Positions 37,590-46,649 of a DNA stretch of 64,000 bases are shown here, one piece after another. This stretch comes from Fusobacterium ulcerans ATCC 49185 (lineage in GTDB: Bacteria; Fusobacteriota; Fusobacteriia; Fusobacteriales; Fusobacteriaceae), in NCBI RefSeq assembly GCF_900683735.1, contig NZ_LR215979.1:372001-436000 (forward strand). Direction: 5' to 3'. Each line of letters starts with the position of its first letter. The stretch's first letter is position 1. The notes under the pieces are model-generated. The model saw only the letters and a list, made by a program, of their open reading frames with translations, did no database searches and was not told where the DNA came from. The position numbers were made by a program, and so were the translations under genes.

Positions 37590-38459
37590 TTATTTTACTG
37601 TTTTCTTTTCTCCAATCTTTATCATAATTACAGAAAAGACAATAAGAATAAGGCTTACAAGATGAGGTGCTCTTATATTTGCAATCATAAGATCTTCAGC
37701 TCTAAAGAAACTTACAAAGATTCTGATTACGCTGTATATTATAATGTAATACCACCACATATATCCAGGAGCTTTATTTTCTCTTTTTCTAAGAACAAAC
37801 CAGATAAAAAGGAATCCAATAAAATTAAGTACAAGCTCATATAACATAGCTGGATGAAGTGCCATGTTAGGAAATTCGCTTCCTGCAGGAGAAGAGGTAG
37901 GGAATACTATTCCCCATGGAACAAGAGTCTTAAAATCCATTTTATCAATTGCTGGAAGAGAAGTATAATAAGCATACCACTCATAAAATTTTGGCTTTAT
38001 ACTGAAGATGACACTCCAAGGTGTAAATGTAGGAACTCCATGTATTTCTCCATTCATAAAATTACCAAAACGACCAAGTGCCTGTCCCAGCAGAAGAGGG
38101 GCAGCAGCATAATCTCCCAAAGTTAAAGGATTTAATTTTTTGATTTTAGCATAAATAAAAGTACCAATTATTCCACCAATTATTCCACCATGTATAGCCA
38201 TTCCACCATGCCAAGTAGCAAGTATTTCAGATGGGTGATAAAGGTAGTAATTCATGTTGAACATTACATAATATAATCTTCCACCTAGTAAACCTGATAT
38301 CATAGCTGCAAATGCATAATTTTCGATTATATTTGTTTTAAAATTTCTTTCTCTTGCCATATATTTAGCAATTTCTATCCCTAGAAAAAAAGATAGTGCA
38401 TACATTAAACCATAGAAACGGATTTCGAATCCACCTATAGTAAATAAAACTGGATGCAT
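37590..38459 (-). CDS. lgt: Prolipoprotein diacylglyceryl transferase
   Basis: A 289-residue, seven-helix inner-membrane enzyme. GGRLYYVMFN, WHGGMAIHGGIIGG and the signature GQALGRFGNFMNGEIHG contain the conserved His and Arg residues. It transfers diacylglyceryl from phosphatidylglycerol to the lipobox cysteine of prolipoproteins such as the one at 43167-43421. ATG at 38459 follows AGGAGGT. It appears monocistronic. Confidence 0.96.
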   Translation of the reverse strand: MHPVLFTIGGFEIRFYGLMYALSFFLGIEIAKYMARERNFKTNIIENYAFAAMISGLLGGRLYYVMFNMNYYLYHPSEILATWHGGMAIHGGIIGGIIGTFIYAKIKKLNPLTLGDYAAAPLLLGQALGRFGNFMNGEIHGVPTFTPWSVIFSIKPKFYEWYAYYTSLPAIDKMDFKTLVPWGIVFPTSSPAGSEFPNMALHPAMLYELVLNFIGFLFIWFVLRKRENKAPGYMWWYYIIIYSVIRIFVSFFRAEDLMIANIRAPHLVSLILIVFSVIMIKIGEKKTVK

Positions 38460-38664
38460 ATAAGTACCTCCTAAATGTGAACTTTCTTCAAGAAATTATA
38501 TCACAATTTTTCCATTTTTGGAAAAATATATATCTTTTTTATAAAAATTTAATAAAAAAGTTGAAATATTTTGATAAGTCGAATATTATATATATAGGGT
38601 TATTTTTTAGATTTATGGAAAGTTATAAGTTAAAGGTATATAGAATGGCTTTCAGGAGGAACAA

Positions 38665-39633
38665 ATGAAAAGAAAAATATTGGTTACTATTCCATTAAAA
38701 GAGGAACATAAAAGAAAAATAGAGGATATTGCCTCAGACGCTGAGGTTATATATACAACACCTGATAAAGCAGAAAGATCTATAGTACAAGAGGCAGAAA
38801 TAATTTTAGGAAATGTATCAGTTGAGGCTGTAAAAGGAAGTAAAAATCTAAAATGGTTGCAGCTTAATAGTGCAGGAGCTAATCAATATACAGAAGAAGG
38901 AGTCCTTTTAGAAGGAACTATATTAACTAACGCTACAGGGGCATATGGACTTGCCATTGCAGAGCATATGCTTGGAATGGTATTGAATCTGCAGAAAAAA
39001 CTGCATCTTTATAGTGTAAATCAAAGGGAACATTTATGGAAAGATGAGGGAACTGTAACTTCCATATATGGCTCAAAAACATTAGTAGTAGGTTTAGGGG
39101 ATATAGGAGGAGAGTTTGCAATGAGAATGCATGCTCTTGGAAGTAAAGTATATGGAGTGAGAAGAAATAAAAGTGAGATACCTGAATATCTTCAGGGCAT
39201 ATATCAACTTGACATACTTGATGATATACTTCATGAGTTTGATATTGTAGCCTTATCTCTGCCAGAAACCAAAGAAACTAAAAACTTATTTAACAAACAG
39301 AAATTTAGAAAAATGAAAAAAGGAGCGATTCTTTTAAATGTAGGAAGAGGAAGTACTGTTCATACTGCTGATTTATGTGAAGCATTAAATAGTGGTATAT
39401 TGGGAGGAGCAGGATTAGATGTAGTAGATACAGAACCACTTCCAGTGGAAAGTCCGTTATGGGACGCAAAAAATCTGATACTTACACCACATGTATCAGG
39501 GGGATATCATTTAAAGGAAACTCTTGAAAGAATAAGAAAGATTTCTATAGAGAATCTTGAGTCTTTTTACAAGAAAACCCCTATGAAGAACTTGGTAGAT
39601 TTTAAAACAGGATATAGAAAATTTATAAAATAG
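38665..39633 (+). CDS. D-2-hydroxyacid dehydrogenase family protein
   Basis: A 322-residue NAD-dependent dehydrogenase. The Rossmann motif is VVGLGDIGGEFAMRM (about residues 137-151), the NVGRGSTV segment and GLDVVDTEPLP loop follow, and the catalytic His is in LTPHVSGG. Substrate could be glyoxylate, 2-ketoacids or phosphohydroxypyruvate; the sequence does not decide. ATG follows AGGAGG. It precedes the flavodiiron gene by 62 bases on the same strand. Confidence 0.88.
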   Translation: MKRKILVTIPLKEEHKRKIEDIASDAEVIYTTPDKAERSIVQEAEIILGNVSVEAVKGSKNLKWLQLNSAGANQYTEEGVLLEGTILTNATGAYGLAIAEHMLGMVLNLQKKLHLYSVNQREHLWKDEGTVTSIYGSKTLVVGLGDIGGEFAMRMHALGSKVYGVRRNKSEIPEYLQGIYQLDILDDILHEFDIVALSLPETKETKNLFNKQKFRKMKKGAILLNVGRGSTVHTADLCEALNSGILGGAGLDVVDTEPLPVESPLWDAKNLILTPHVSGGYHLKETLERIRKISIENLESFYKKTPMKNLVDFKTGYRKFIK

Positions 39634-39695
39634 GAATGTCTTCATATTAATTGTCAATTATTGATTAAATAAATTTATTAGGAGGAAAAGAAAAA

Positions 39696-40907
39696 ATGTA
39701 TTGTTGTACTAAAGTTACAGATGATGTGTCGTGGATAGGTGTTAATGACAGAAAAACTGAAAGATTTGAAAATTATATGCCATTACCATATGGAGTAGCA
39801 TATAACTCTTATCTTATTAATGATGAGAAAACTTGTGTTATAGATGCAGTAGAATTTGGAAGTTCTGCTCTTTATATTGAGAAAGTAATATTAGGTCTTG
39901 ATGGAAAAAATCTTGATTATATAGTTATCAATCATGTGGAACCAGATCATTCAAGTGGACTAAAAGATATACTAAGAGTTTTTCCAAATGTAAAAGTTGT
40001 AGGAAATGCTAAAACTCTAGGAATGCTTAGAGCATTTAATATTGAGTTTCCAGATGAAAACTTTGTTACTGTAAAAGAGGGAGATATTTTAGATTTAGGT
40101 AAACATAAACTTACTTTTGCTATGATACCAATGGTACACTGGCCAGAGTCAATGGTTACTTATGATACTACTGAGAAAATACTTTTCTCTAATGATGCTT
40201 TTGGAGGATTTGGAGCATTAGATGGTGGAATATTTGATGACGAAGTAAATTTTGATTTCTATATTGATGAAATGAGAAGATACTATGCAAATATAGTTGG
40301 AAAATATGGAGCACAAGTAACTAGTGCTATCAAAAAATTAAGTGGACTTGAAATTAAACTTATATGTCCTTCTCATGGATTGATCTGGAGAAAAGATATA
40401 GCTAAGGTGGTATCATTGTATAGTACTTGGGCTCAACTGCTTCCAGAAGAAGAAGGAGTAGTAATAGTTTATGGAAGCATGTATGGAAATACAGCTAAAA
40501 TGGCTGAATTTATAGGAAGAGAGCTAAATGCTCAAGGAATAAAAGAAGTAAAAATATATGATGCTTCTAAAACAGATCATTCTTTCATAGTAGCTGAAAT
40601 CTGGAAATATAAAGGACTGGTAATTGGTTCTTGTGCGCATAATAATTCTGTTTATCCAAAAATACAACCATTACTTCATAAATTAGAAAATTATGGATTA
40701 AAAAATAGATATCTAGGAATATTTGGAACTATGATGTGGAGTGGTGGAGGAGTAAGAGGAATAGAAGCTTTTGCTAATGGACTAAAAGGTATAGAAGTAG
40801 TAGCAGAACCTGTTGAAGCAAAAGGAACTCCAAAAGCTGAAGATATAACAAGATTAGAAAATATAGGAAGAGAATTGGCAGCTAAACTTATAGCTGAAAG
40901 AAATTAA
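39696..40907 (+). CDS. Flavodiiron protein (A-type flavoprotein, FprA-like)
   Basis: A 403-residue O2/NO reductase. The beta-lactamase-like domain carries the diiron ligands in NHVEPDH (His80, Glu82, Asp84, His85), MVHWPESM, SNDAFGGFG and CPSHGLIW. The C-terminal flavodoxin domain starts with VVIVYGSMYGNTAKMAEFI for FMN binding. It detoxifies oxygen or nitric oxide in the cytoplasm of anaerobes, taking electrons from rubredoxin or another donor not seen here. The tRNA-Arg gene starts 14 bases after the stop codon. Confidence 0.94.
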   Translation: MYCCTKVTDDVSWIGVNDRKTERFENYMPLPYGVAYNSYLINDEKTCVIDAVEFGSSALYIEKVILGLDGKNLDYIVINHVEPDHSSGLKDILRVFPNVKVVGNAKTLGMLRAFNIEFPDENFVTVKEGDILDLGKHKLTFAMIPMVHWPESMVTYDTTEKILFSNDAFGGFGALDGGIFDDEVNFDFYIDEMRRYYANIVGKYGAQVTSAIKKLSGLEIKLICPSHGLIWRKDIAKVVSLYSTWAQLLPEEEGVVIVYGSMYGNTAKMAEFIGRELNAQGIKEVKIYDASKTDHSFIVAEIWKYKGLVIGSCAHNNSVYPKIQPLLHKLENYGLKNRYLGIFGTMMWSGGGVRGIEAFANGLKGIEVVAEPVEAKGTPKAEDITRLENIGRELAAKLIAERN

Positions 40908-40921
40908 TAAATAGGTAAAAA

Positions 40922-40998
40922 GCTCCCATAGCTCAATCGGATAGAGCATCTGACTTCGGATCAGAGGGTTAGGGGTTCGATTCCTCTTGGGAGCGCCA
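40922..40998 (+). tRNA. tRNA-Arg (anticodon TCG)
   Basis: A 77-base cloverleaf: acceptor GCTCCCA/TGGGAGC, D-loop AGCTCAATCGGATAGAGC, anticodon stem TCTGA/TCAGA with loop CTTCGGA (anticodon TCG), T-loop GGTTCGATTCC, and an encoded CCA at 40996-40998. Confidence 0.96.
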
Positions 40999-41121
40999 AA
41001 AACAATTAGTTCTATATAATATTAACAACTATATATAGAAGAAAATTTAGATAAAAGTCTAATAATTTAATTGAATATTTCAAAAATTATAGGAATGTTA
41101 TTAAATTATATAAAAAATTTT

Positions 41122-41156
41122 AAACCTCAGATATTTAATTAGCTGAGGTTTTTTTA
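41122..41156 (+). terminator. Terminator after tRNA-Arg
   Basis: AAACCTCAG (41122-41130) pairs with CTGAGGTTT (41143-41151), followed by a T-run. Confidence 0.88.
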
Positions 41157-41167
41157 TAAAAATAAAT

Positions 41168-41189
41168 CCTCCTCTATCCAAAGAGGAGG
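41168..41189 (-). terminator. Terminator of the DUF1508 gene
   Basis: CCTCCTCT (41168-41175) and AGAGGAGG (41182-41189) form a perfect 8-bp stem; read leftward, ATTTATTTTTA follows. Confidence 0.85.
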
Positions 41190-41203
41190 AAGTGGAATAA
41201 AAT

Positions 41204-41386
41204 TTATTTGTTATCGGTTTCATCTTTGATTTCGGCTTTAGCAGCTTGCTCTTTAATAACTTCAATAGTATGGAGTGCAGCTTGCTTAGATTTATACATT
41301 TCACTTGAAAGAATAATTTCATGATTATTTCCATAACCATTAAAATAGAATTGTTCATTTTTAGCCTTCAAAACTTTAAAATACAT
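41204..41386 (-). CDS. Small YegP-family (DUF1508) protein
   Basis: A 60-residue single DUF1508 unit: YFKVLKAKNEQFYFNGYGNNHEIILSSEMYKSKQAALHTIEVIKEQA follows the family pattern of two short beta strands around a GN-x-E-I-L-x-SE-x-Y-x-S core. E. coli YegP has two such units; this has one, with a charged tail. The function of the family is unknown. AGGAGGT precedes the ATG at 41386 at a suitable distance. Confidence 0.85.
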   Translation of the reverse strand: MYFKVLKAKNEQFYFNGYGNNHEIILSSEMYKSKQAALHTIEVIKEQAAKAEIKDETDNK

Positions 41387-41543
41387 AAAAATACCTCCTA
41401 AGTTATTTTATTTGTAAGAATCAAAAACTTTTAAATTCTTTGTATATAATATACAATCTAAATAAAGATTTTCTTTTATAAAAAAGTTAATTGGAGAATA
41501 AATAAAAAATAAGGAGATTAGCTCTCCTTATTATAAATAATAT

Positions 41544-41747
41544 TTAAATGTCATTTTTTCGATGACAACACTGGCAACCAATAGCATTATAACCTTGATT
41601 TTTAGCAAAATTTATTGCAGAAGCTCCATCAGGGAACCAATCTAAAGATTTAGTTTGAGTTGCTTTAATTCTAGAATTACACTTTGTAGTGTGTACCACA
41701 TTGTAACCATCATTATTTTTTTCTAAATCAATTACATAATAAGGCAT
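41544..41747 (-). CDS. Small Cys/His-rich protein of unknown function
   Basis: A 67-residue cytoplasmic protein. The N-terminal YYVIDLEKNNDGYNVVHTTKC segment and a C-terminal CQCCHRK cluster leave one Cys in the middle and three at the end, plus two histidines, which could bind a metal. I recognise a general resemblance to small bacterial proteins with an E/N-x-V-H-x-x-x-C pattern, but cannot name a family. GGAGGGG precedes the ATG, and an extended -10 element (TGCTATACT, read leftward at 41802-41794) lies upstream. It appears monocistronic. Confidence 0.75.
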   Translation of the reverse strand: MPYYVIDLEKNNDGYNVVHTTKCNSRIKATQTKSLDWFPDGASAINFAKNQGYNAIGCQCCHRKNDI

Positions 41748-42116
41748 AAAATCCCCTCCAGCTAATTTATAAACTAAGTATTGTTCTATAGAGAGTATAG
41801 CATATTTTTAATAGGAGTTAAAAAATAGTTATGGTTACTTTTTGTTCTTTATTTGATTTTAAATAACTTAAAATAAACATATTTTTTTAAACAAATAAAT
41901 AAATATAGTTGTACTTAAATTTAAATATTTTTTTTAATAAAATTTGTAAAATTTTTGCTTCATATTTATACAAATAAAAAATAAATTTATTAAAAGTTAA
42001 TCTAAAAACTTAATTTATTTCTAGGGTTTAAAAAATGTCTTTATAAATATAAAGAAAAAAATGAAAGTTTTTACAATAGGTATAAATAATATAAAGTACA
42101 GAACAATTTTTTGAGA
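41748..42116. other. AT-rich intergenic region
   Basis: The only signal I see in these 369 bases is the leftward extended -10 element near 41794-41802. The rest is A/T-rich without a plausible gene, tRNA or strong hairpin. No terminator was seen after the leftward gene ending at 42117. Confidence 0.5.
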
Positions 42117-42695
42117 TTATTGAGGTCTAAATATAACTACCAGAGATTTCCCAGACACACTAAGACTTATTGAAAAGTTATCAATATTTTTTCTGGCAGG
42201 AGAGATTTTCTTTCCAGTCTGCTTAGTTAAAAATTCAAGAACTTCTTTTTGATTTTTATCAGAATTTAAAACATTGCTTAGAAGTGCAGCATACTTTCTA
42301 AAGTTTTTTATTAGAGTTTCATTAAATTCAATTCTAGTTGTACTTTTAAACTTTCCTTGTGGAGAATAAATTTTTATCAAAGCCAGCTTTCCATCTTTTT
42401 CTTCTGAAAAACCTTCAATCAGATATTTTTTAAGATAAGCAGTGCTTTTGTAATATTTCTTTTTCCCCAATGTAGCAGTTCTATTTAAAGTTTTCACTTC
42501 AATTTTTTCTTTTTTAGCAGTTTCTTCAAGTAAAGATATAAGTTCATTAAAAGTGATACTATAATTATCAGAGTTTTCTACTCTCGAAATATTATCCTTA
42601 GTTTTTGCTATACTGTTGGGTAAAAGGAATAATTTACATACAAAAATTCCAATTACTATAACAAGAATTCCAAGTGTTTTAGTGATTTGTTTCAT
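42117..42695 (-). CDS. Membrane-anchored or secreted protein of unknown function
   Basis: A 192-residue protein with an N-terminal hydrophobic helix (about residues 5-24, LGILVIVIGIFVCKLFL) and a basic alpha/beta body rich in Lys and Ile, with no Cys pair or catalytic motif that I recognise. ATG at 42695 follows GAGGGGG and is preferred to an upstream in-frame ATG at 42731 without a site. A promoter TTGATA-N17-TATACT faces left at 42760-42732. The helix could be an uncleaved anchor or signal peptide. I cannot assign a function. Confidence 0.7.
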   Translation of the reverse strand: MKQITKTLGILVIVIGIFVCKLFLLPNSIAKTKDNISRVENSDNYSITFNELISLLEETAKKEKIEVKTLNRTATLGKKKYYKSTAYLKKYLIEGFSEEKDGKLALIKIYSPQGKFKSTTRIEFNETLIKNFRKYAALLSNVLNSDKNQKEVLEFLTKQTGKKISPARKNIDNFSISLSVSGKSLVVIFRPQ

Positions 42696-42731
42696 AAAGT
42701 TCCCCCTCAGATATAATATAAAATTTATCAA

Positions 42732-42760
42732 AGTATATCATGTCTCTTTTCTTATATCAA
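42732..42760 (-). promoter_or_regulatory. Promoter of the hypothetical gene at 42117-42695
   Basis: Read leftward: TTGATA (42760-42755), 17-base spacer, TATACT (42737-42732) with an extended TG. Confidence 0.65.
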
Positions 42761-43166
42761 TATATTTTTATTATAAATTATTCAAAATGATAAAATTCAA
42801 ATATTTTTTATTGTATTTTATAATTTTTGTAATAAAAAATATTTAGTTATATATTATAGTATGTAAAATTATCTTTTTTAATATAAAAAATAAAATAAAA
42901 ATAATATAATAATAATCTTTTGGCAGATAATGTGTGAAATAGAAAAACTTAAAACAAGCTTTAAATAAGAATTAAATAAAGATTAGGAAGCAATAAAAAA
43001 TATTTTAAATTATATATAAAGAAAAAAAGAGAATTATAGAATATTATTTTTCTGTATCCAACAATAAATGGAATAATATTAACTTGTAATATTTGATTTT
43101 TCTTGGTAAATATTGTATCATATATATGGGGAAATTCCTTAAATGATGTTATAAGGGAGTGATTTT
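42761..43166. other. AT-rich intergenic region before the lipoprotein gene
   Basis: About 400 bases with no gene visible. A promoter for the next gene is likely at 43093-43121 (TTGATT-N17-TATCAT). Confidence 0.5.
43093..43121 (+). promoter_or_regulatory. Probable promoter of the small lipoprotein gene
   Basis: TTGATT (43093-43098), 17-base spacer, TATCAT (43116-43121), 45 bases before the GTG start. Confidence 0.5.
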
Positions 43167-43421
43167 GTGAAAAAAATAATAGGTATATTCTTTTTATTGA
43201 TGGTTATGAGTGCTTGTGGTGCCAAAACTGATGAAAGAGGGTTTTATATTGAGGGGAAAAATATAGGAAAGCATAAAGTAACTAATACTTTGTATGATCC
43301 TGAAGGGTATGATAAAGATGGATTCAATCTGGAAGGATATGATTTCAATGGATATACTAGAGAAGATTATGAAAAAGAAGGGTTAGATAATGAAAATTAT
43401 GATGGAGAAGAGGAAATATAA
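43167..43421 (+). CDS. Small lipoprotein with degenerate GYD/GF repeats
   Basis: An 84-residue protein with a type II signal peptide ending in the lipobox MSAC (Cys17). The mature part contains spaced G-Y/F-D units: PEGYDKDGFNLEGYDFNGYTREDYEKEGLD, a period of about five residues. Repeats of this kind occur in fusobacterial surface proteins (recalled, not checked). Strongly acidic (ends DGEEEI). GTG start after AAGGGAG. It has its own promoter and terminator. Probably an outer- or inner-membrane-tethered protein; function unknown. Confidence 0.8.
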   Translation: MKKIIGIFFLLMVMSACGAKTDERGFYIEGKNIGKHKVTNTLYDPEGYDKDGFNLEGYDFNGYTREDYEKEGLDNENYDGEEEI

Positions 43422-43448
43422 GAAGCAAAAAAATAACAATATACTTAA

Positions 43449-43479
43449 AGCTCAAACATATTATGGTTTGAGTTTTTTA
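43449..43479 (+). terminator. Terminator of the lipoprotein gene
   Basis: CTCAAAC (43451-43457) pairs with GTTTGAG (43466-43472), followed by TTTTTT. Confidence 0.85.
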
Positions 43480-43596
43480 TATTATTTAAAACATCATTCT
43501 AAATTGACAAATATAAGTAAATAGAGTACAATTATTAGGAATAAATAAATTTGTATAAATATGTTTTATAGAATAAAAGAAATATTTGGAGGAAAA

Positions 43597-44073
43597 ATGG
43601 TAAATAATGATATATTAAGAAGGGTAAGATATGCATTGAATTTAAAAGACTCTGCTATGTTGGAAATTTTTAAATCTGTAGATTGTGTAATTACTCATGA
43701 AGAGTTATTAAATCTATTAAAAAAAGAAGATGAAGAAGGGTTTGAAAAGTGTAATAATAAAGTTCTTGAAGCATTTTTAGATGGGCTTATTATTTTGAAA
43801 AGAGGAAAACAGGAACCAAAACCTGGAGAGGAAGTTCAAGTTGTTAAAATAAACAGAAATAATATAAATAACATCATCCTTAAAAAGTTAAAAATAGCTC
43901 TTTCATTTAGAAGTGATGATATGTTAAAAATCTTTAAACTAGCAGGATTAGAGTTATCATCATCTGAATTAAGTGCTCTTTTTAGAAAAGAAGATCATAA
44001 AAATTACAGAGAATGTGGAGATAAATATATCAGAAACTTTTTAAAAGGTCTGACTATTTATTATAGAGGTTAA
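43597..44073 (+). CDS. DUF1456 (YehS-like) protein
   Basis: A 158-residue protein made of two similar helical units: NNDILRRVRYALNLKDSAMLEIFKSVD...ITHEELLNLLKKEDEEGFEKCNNKVLEAFLDGLI and NNIILKKLKIALSFRSDDMLKIFKLAGLELSSSELSALFRKEDHKNYRECGDKYIRNFLKGLT. This duplicated pattern is the YehS/DUF1456 family, whose function is unknown. I chose ATG at 43597 because GGAGG lies just upstream; the longer frame from 43561 has no such site. It ends at a terminator. Confidence 0.88.
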   Translation: MVNNDILRRVRYALNLKDSAMLEIFKSVDCVITHEELLNLLKKEDEEGFEKCNNKVLEAFLDGLIILKRGKQEPKPGEEVQVVKINRNNINNIILKKLKIALSFRSDDMLKIFKLAGLELSSSELSALFRKEDHKNYRECGDKYIRNFLKGLTIYYRG

Positions 44074-44079
44074 TTAATG

Positions 44080-44107
44080 AGGCTGACGGGATAAGTCAGC
44101 CTTTTTT
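44080..44107 (+). terminator. Terminator of the YehS-like gene
   Basis: AGGCTGAC (44080-44087) and GTCAGCCT (44095-44102) form a perfect 8-bp stem followed by a T-run. Confidence 0.92.
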
Positions 44108-44122
44108 CAAAGGGAGGATTTT

Positions 44123-44320
44123 ATGAATATGGTCTATATAATTTTACTTGTAATAACTTTTGATGCTTTTTTATTTTTAAATAATCAAAAGAAATTTAAA
44201 GGATATGTTACTTTAAAGCATTATGCTGAAACATTAAAGATGCCTATATATCAAAAACTACTGATGGTAAAAATAATGATAGTAGTTTTTTTAACTACTT
44301 TTTTAAATTTTGTTTTATAA
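44123..44320 (+). CDS. Small membrane protein, unknown
   Basis: A 65-residue protein with two hydrophobic helices (about residues 4-20 and 46-64) joined by a basic loop. GGGAGG lies seven bases before the ATG. It begins only 15 bases after the preceding terminator, so it would depend on read-through or a promoter overlapping the YehS-like gene. No family recognised. Confidence 0.6.
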   Translation: MNMVYIILLVITFDAFLFLNNQKKFKGYVTLKHYAETLKMPIYQKLLMVKIMIVVFLTTFLNFVL

Positions 44321-44609
44321 AGTAAATTCTAAAAAAATAATAGATTTTATTCATATGATAAATATTTTTTATTTGGATTAAAAATTGAACAAACATTTGC
44401 TTTTTATTTAATCAATGATATTGAATTATCTTTTTAAAATGAAGAAATTTTGTAAAATTAAAAAATAACTTGAAATTTATATTTTTTTTGATAGAATAGT
44501 AATGAGTGTATAAAAGTTAAACTATATTTTACAAAATAAAGTTCTATTTAATAGACTAATAAGTTAAATTTTGGAAACTAAATAAATTTAAAATATATCA
44601 GGAGGTCAA
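44321..44609. other. AT-rich intergenic region before the hydrogenase gene
   Basis: No gene, hairpin or confident promoter seen; presumably holds the hydrogenase promoter. Confidence 0.4.
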
Positions 44610-46544
44610 ATGACAAGCAAAAATATTATTCTTCAAAGTTCATTTGGATCAGTATTTTCAACAGTAGAAGATATTGAAGAAAGAGAAGGTATTGAGAGTG
44701 GAAGCAGAATGGTAGTAGTTGCTGGAAGGGTAAATAATCCAGGCGTTATAGCAATACCAGAAAATGCAACTTTAAATGATGTGATTGGGTTGGCAGGTGG
44801 AATTAAAAATAAGAAAAGTTTTAAGGCAGCTCAATTTGGATTACCTTTTGGAGGATTCCTTACTAAAAAAAGTTTAGATAAGGTTATTGATTTTTCTCTA
44901 TTTCCAGAAGGGATAGATAGAAACATCATTATTTTATCAGAAGAAGACTGTATTGTTTCATTTGCTAAATTCTATGTAGAATTTTTAATGAGTAAAATAG
45001 AACGTAGTGAATATATCCAATATACATCAGTACAAAATGAAATAGAAAGAATATGGAGAATATTAGACAGAATTTCTAAAGGAAAAGCAAATATGAGGGA
45101 TATCTATCTTCTTAGATGTCTGTCTGAAACTATTAAAACAGAATTAAATCAAAGACATAATCTTGTATTAGAAAGTATAGAAGAATTTTATGATGAAATA
45201 GAAGAGCATATAGAAGAGCATAAATGTGCTGCAGGGCAATGCATACATCTTTTAAAATTTAGAATAACTGAAAAATGTATAGGATGTACAGCTTGTGCCA
45301 GGGTATGTCCAGTAAAATGTATTAGTGGAAAAATTAAAGAAAGACACATTTTAGATACAAGCAGATGTACTCATTGTGGTCAATGTGTTGCTGCCTGTCC
45401 AGTAGGAGCAATATTTGAGGGAGATCACACAATGAAACTGTTAAAAGATTTGGCAACACCTAACAGAATTGTTGTAGTTCAAATAGCTCCAGCAGTAAGA
45501 GTAGCTATTGGAGAAGCTTTTGGATTTGAAGCAGGAACAAATGTTGAGAAAAAATTGGTGGGAGCCTTAAAAAAATTAGGTGTAAACTATGTATTTGATA
45601 CAACTTGGGCTGCTGATATTACAGTAATGGAAGAAGCAAGTGAATTCCAAGAAAGACTTGAAAGATACTATAAGGGAGATGATACAGTAAGACTTCCAAT
45701 ACTGACTTCTTGCTGTCCAGCATGGGTTAAATTTATTGAACAAAGTTATCCTGACATGCTAGATGTACCATCTTCTGTAAAATCTCCTATGCAGATATTC
45801 TCTACAATAGCAAAAGATATCTGGGCTAAAGAAAAAGGATATGTAAGAGAGAGGGTATCAGTAGTAGGAATAATGCCATGCCTTGCTAAAAAATATGAAG
45901 CTTCAAGGCCAGAATTCTCAAGAGGAGATAACTATGATACAGACTATGTTATTTCTACAAGAGAACTTATTAAAATATTTAAAGAATCTGGAATTGATCT
46001 TAAAAATGTAGAAGAAAAAGAATTTGATAATCCATTAGGAGAGTATTCAGGAGCAGGTATTATCTTCGGAAGAACTGGAGGGGTTATCGAAGCAGCAACA
46101 AGAAGTACTATTGAAATGATAACTGGAACACATCTTGATGAGATAGAATTTAAAGAATTAAGAGGATGGGAAGGTTTCAGAACAGCTGAACTTACTATTG
46201 GGCATATAGAACTTAGAATAGGTATTGCTCATGGACTGGAAGAAGCTGCAAAAATGCTTGATAAAATAAGAGCAGGAGAAGAATTCTTCCATGCTATTGA
46301 AATCATGGCATGTAAAGGGGGATGTATTGGTGGTGGAGGACAGCCAAAAGCTGTTAAAAAACAAGAAACACTGGAAAAAAGAGCAGAGGGGCTTAATGCT
46401 ATTGACAGAGGAATGAAGATCAGAAGATCTCATGAAAATCCATATGTTAAAGCTATATATGATAAATATTTAGATTATCCATTAAGTCACAAGGCACATG
46501 AACTTTTACACACTAAGTATTTCCCGAAAATTAAAAATAGATAG
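44610..46544 (+). CDS. [FeFe] hydrogenase with degenerate NuoF-like N-terminus
   Basis: A 644-residue iron hydrogenase. The H-cluster motifs are TSCCPAW (366-372), MPCLAKKYE (422-430) and [14 protein letters not shown] (566-579). Two [4Fe-4S] motifs lie at C223-C226-C229-C233 and C253-C256-C259-C263. Residues 35-100 match the SLBB domain of NuoF/HydB ([24 protein letters not shown]), and 110-190 match the NuoF iron-sulfur helical domain, but its CGKCTPCR-type ligands are replaced (around residues 130-142) and the fourth Cys is gone. The flavin/NADH domain is absent. It thus looks like the back half of a HydB subunit fused to the catalytic HydA domain. It should evolve H2 from ferredoxin. Alone in its operon. 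Confidence 0.9.
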   Translation: MTSKNIILQSSFGSVFSTVEDIEEREGIESGSRMVVVAGRVNNPGVIAIPENATLNDVIGLAGGIKNKKSFKAAQFGLPFGGFLTKKSLDKVIDFSLFPEGIDRNIIILSEEDCIVSFAKFYVEFLMSKIERSEYIQYTSVQNEIERIWRILDRISKGKANMRDIYLLRCLSETIKTELNQRHNLVLESIEEFYDEIEEHIEEHKCAAGQCIHLLKFRITEKCIGCTACARVCPVKCISGKIKERHILDTSRCTHCGQCVAACPVGAIFEGDHTMKLLKDLATPNRIVVVQIAPAVRVAIGEAFGFEAGTNVEKKLVGALKKLGVNYVFDTTWAADITVMEEASEFQERLERYYKGDDTVRLPILTSCCPAWVKFIEQSYPDMLDVPSSVKSPMQIFSTIAKDIWAKEKGYVRERVSVVGIMPCLAKKYEASRPEFSRGDNYDTDYVISTRELIKIFKESGIDLKNVEEKEFDNPLGEYSGAGIIFGRTGGVIEAATRSTIEMITGTHLDEIEFKELRGWEGFRTAELTIGHIELRIGIAHGLEEAAKMLDKIRAGEEFFHAIEIMACKGGCIGGGGQPKAVKKQETLEKRAEGLNAIDRGMKIRRSHENPYVKAIYDKYLDYPLSHKAHELLHTKYFPKIKNR

Positions 46545-46559
46545 TTAAATAATTTATAT

Positions 46560-46608
46560 AGAGGTTGACTAAAATTTATCTTAGATTTTTAGTTAACCTC
46601 TTTTTTTA
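46560..46608 (+). terminator. Terminator of the hydrogenase gene
   Basis: AGAGGTT plus ACTAAAA pairs with TTTTAGT plus AACCTCT across a short loop (46560-46601), followed by TTTTTTTATTT. Confidence 0.88.
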
Positions 46609-46649
46609 TTTATATGATAAAATATATATAAAACTATGGAGAAAAATAA

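Noticed and set aside
44610-46544. Subunit of respiratory complex I
   Set aside because: Although the N-terminus resembles NuoF, the C-terminal half has all three H-cluster motifs of an [FeFe] hydrogenase.
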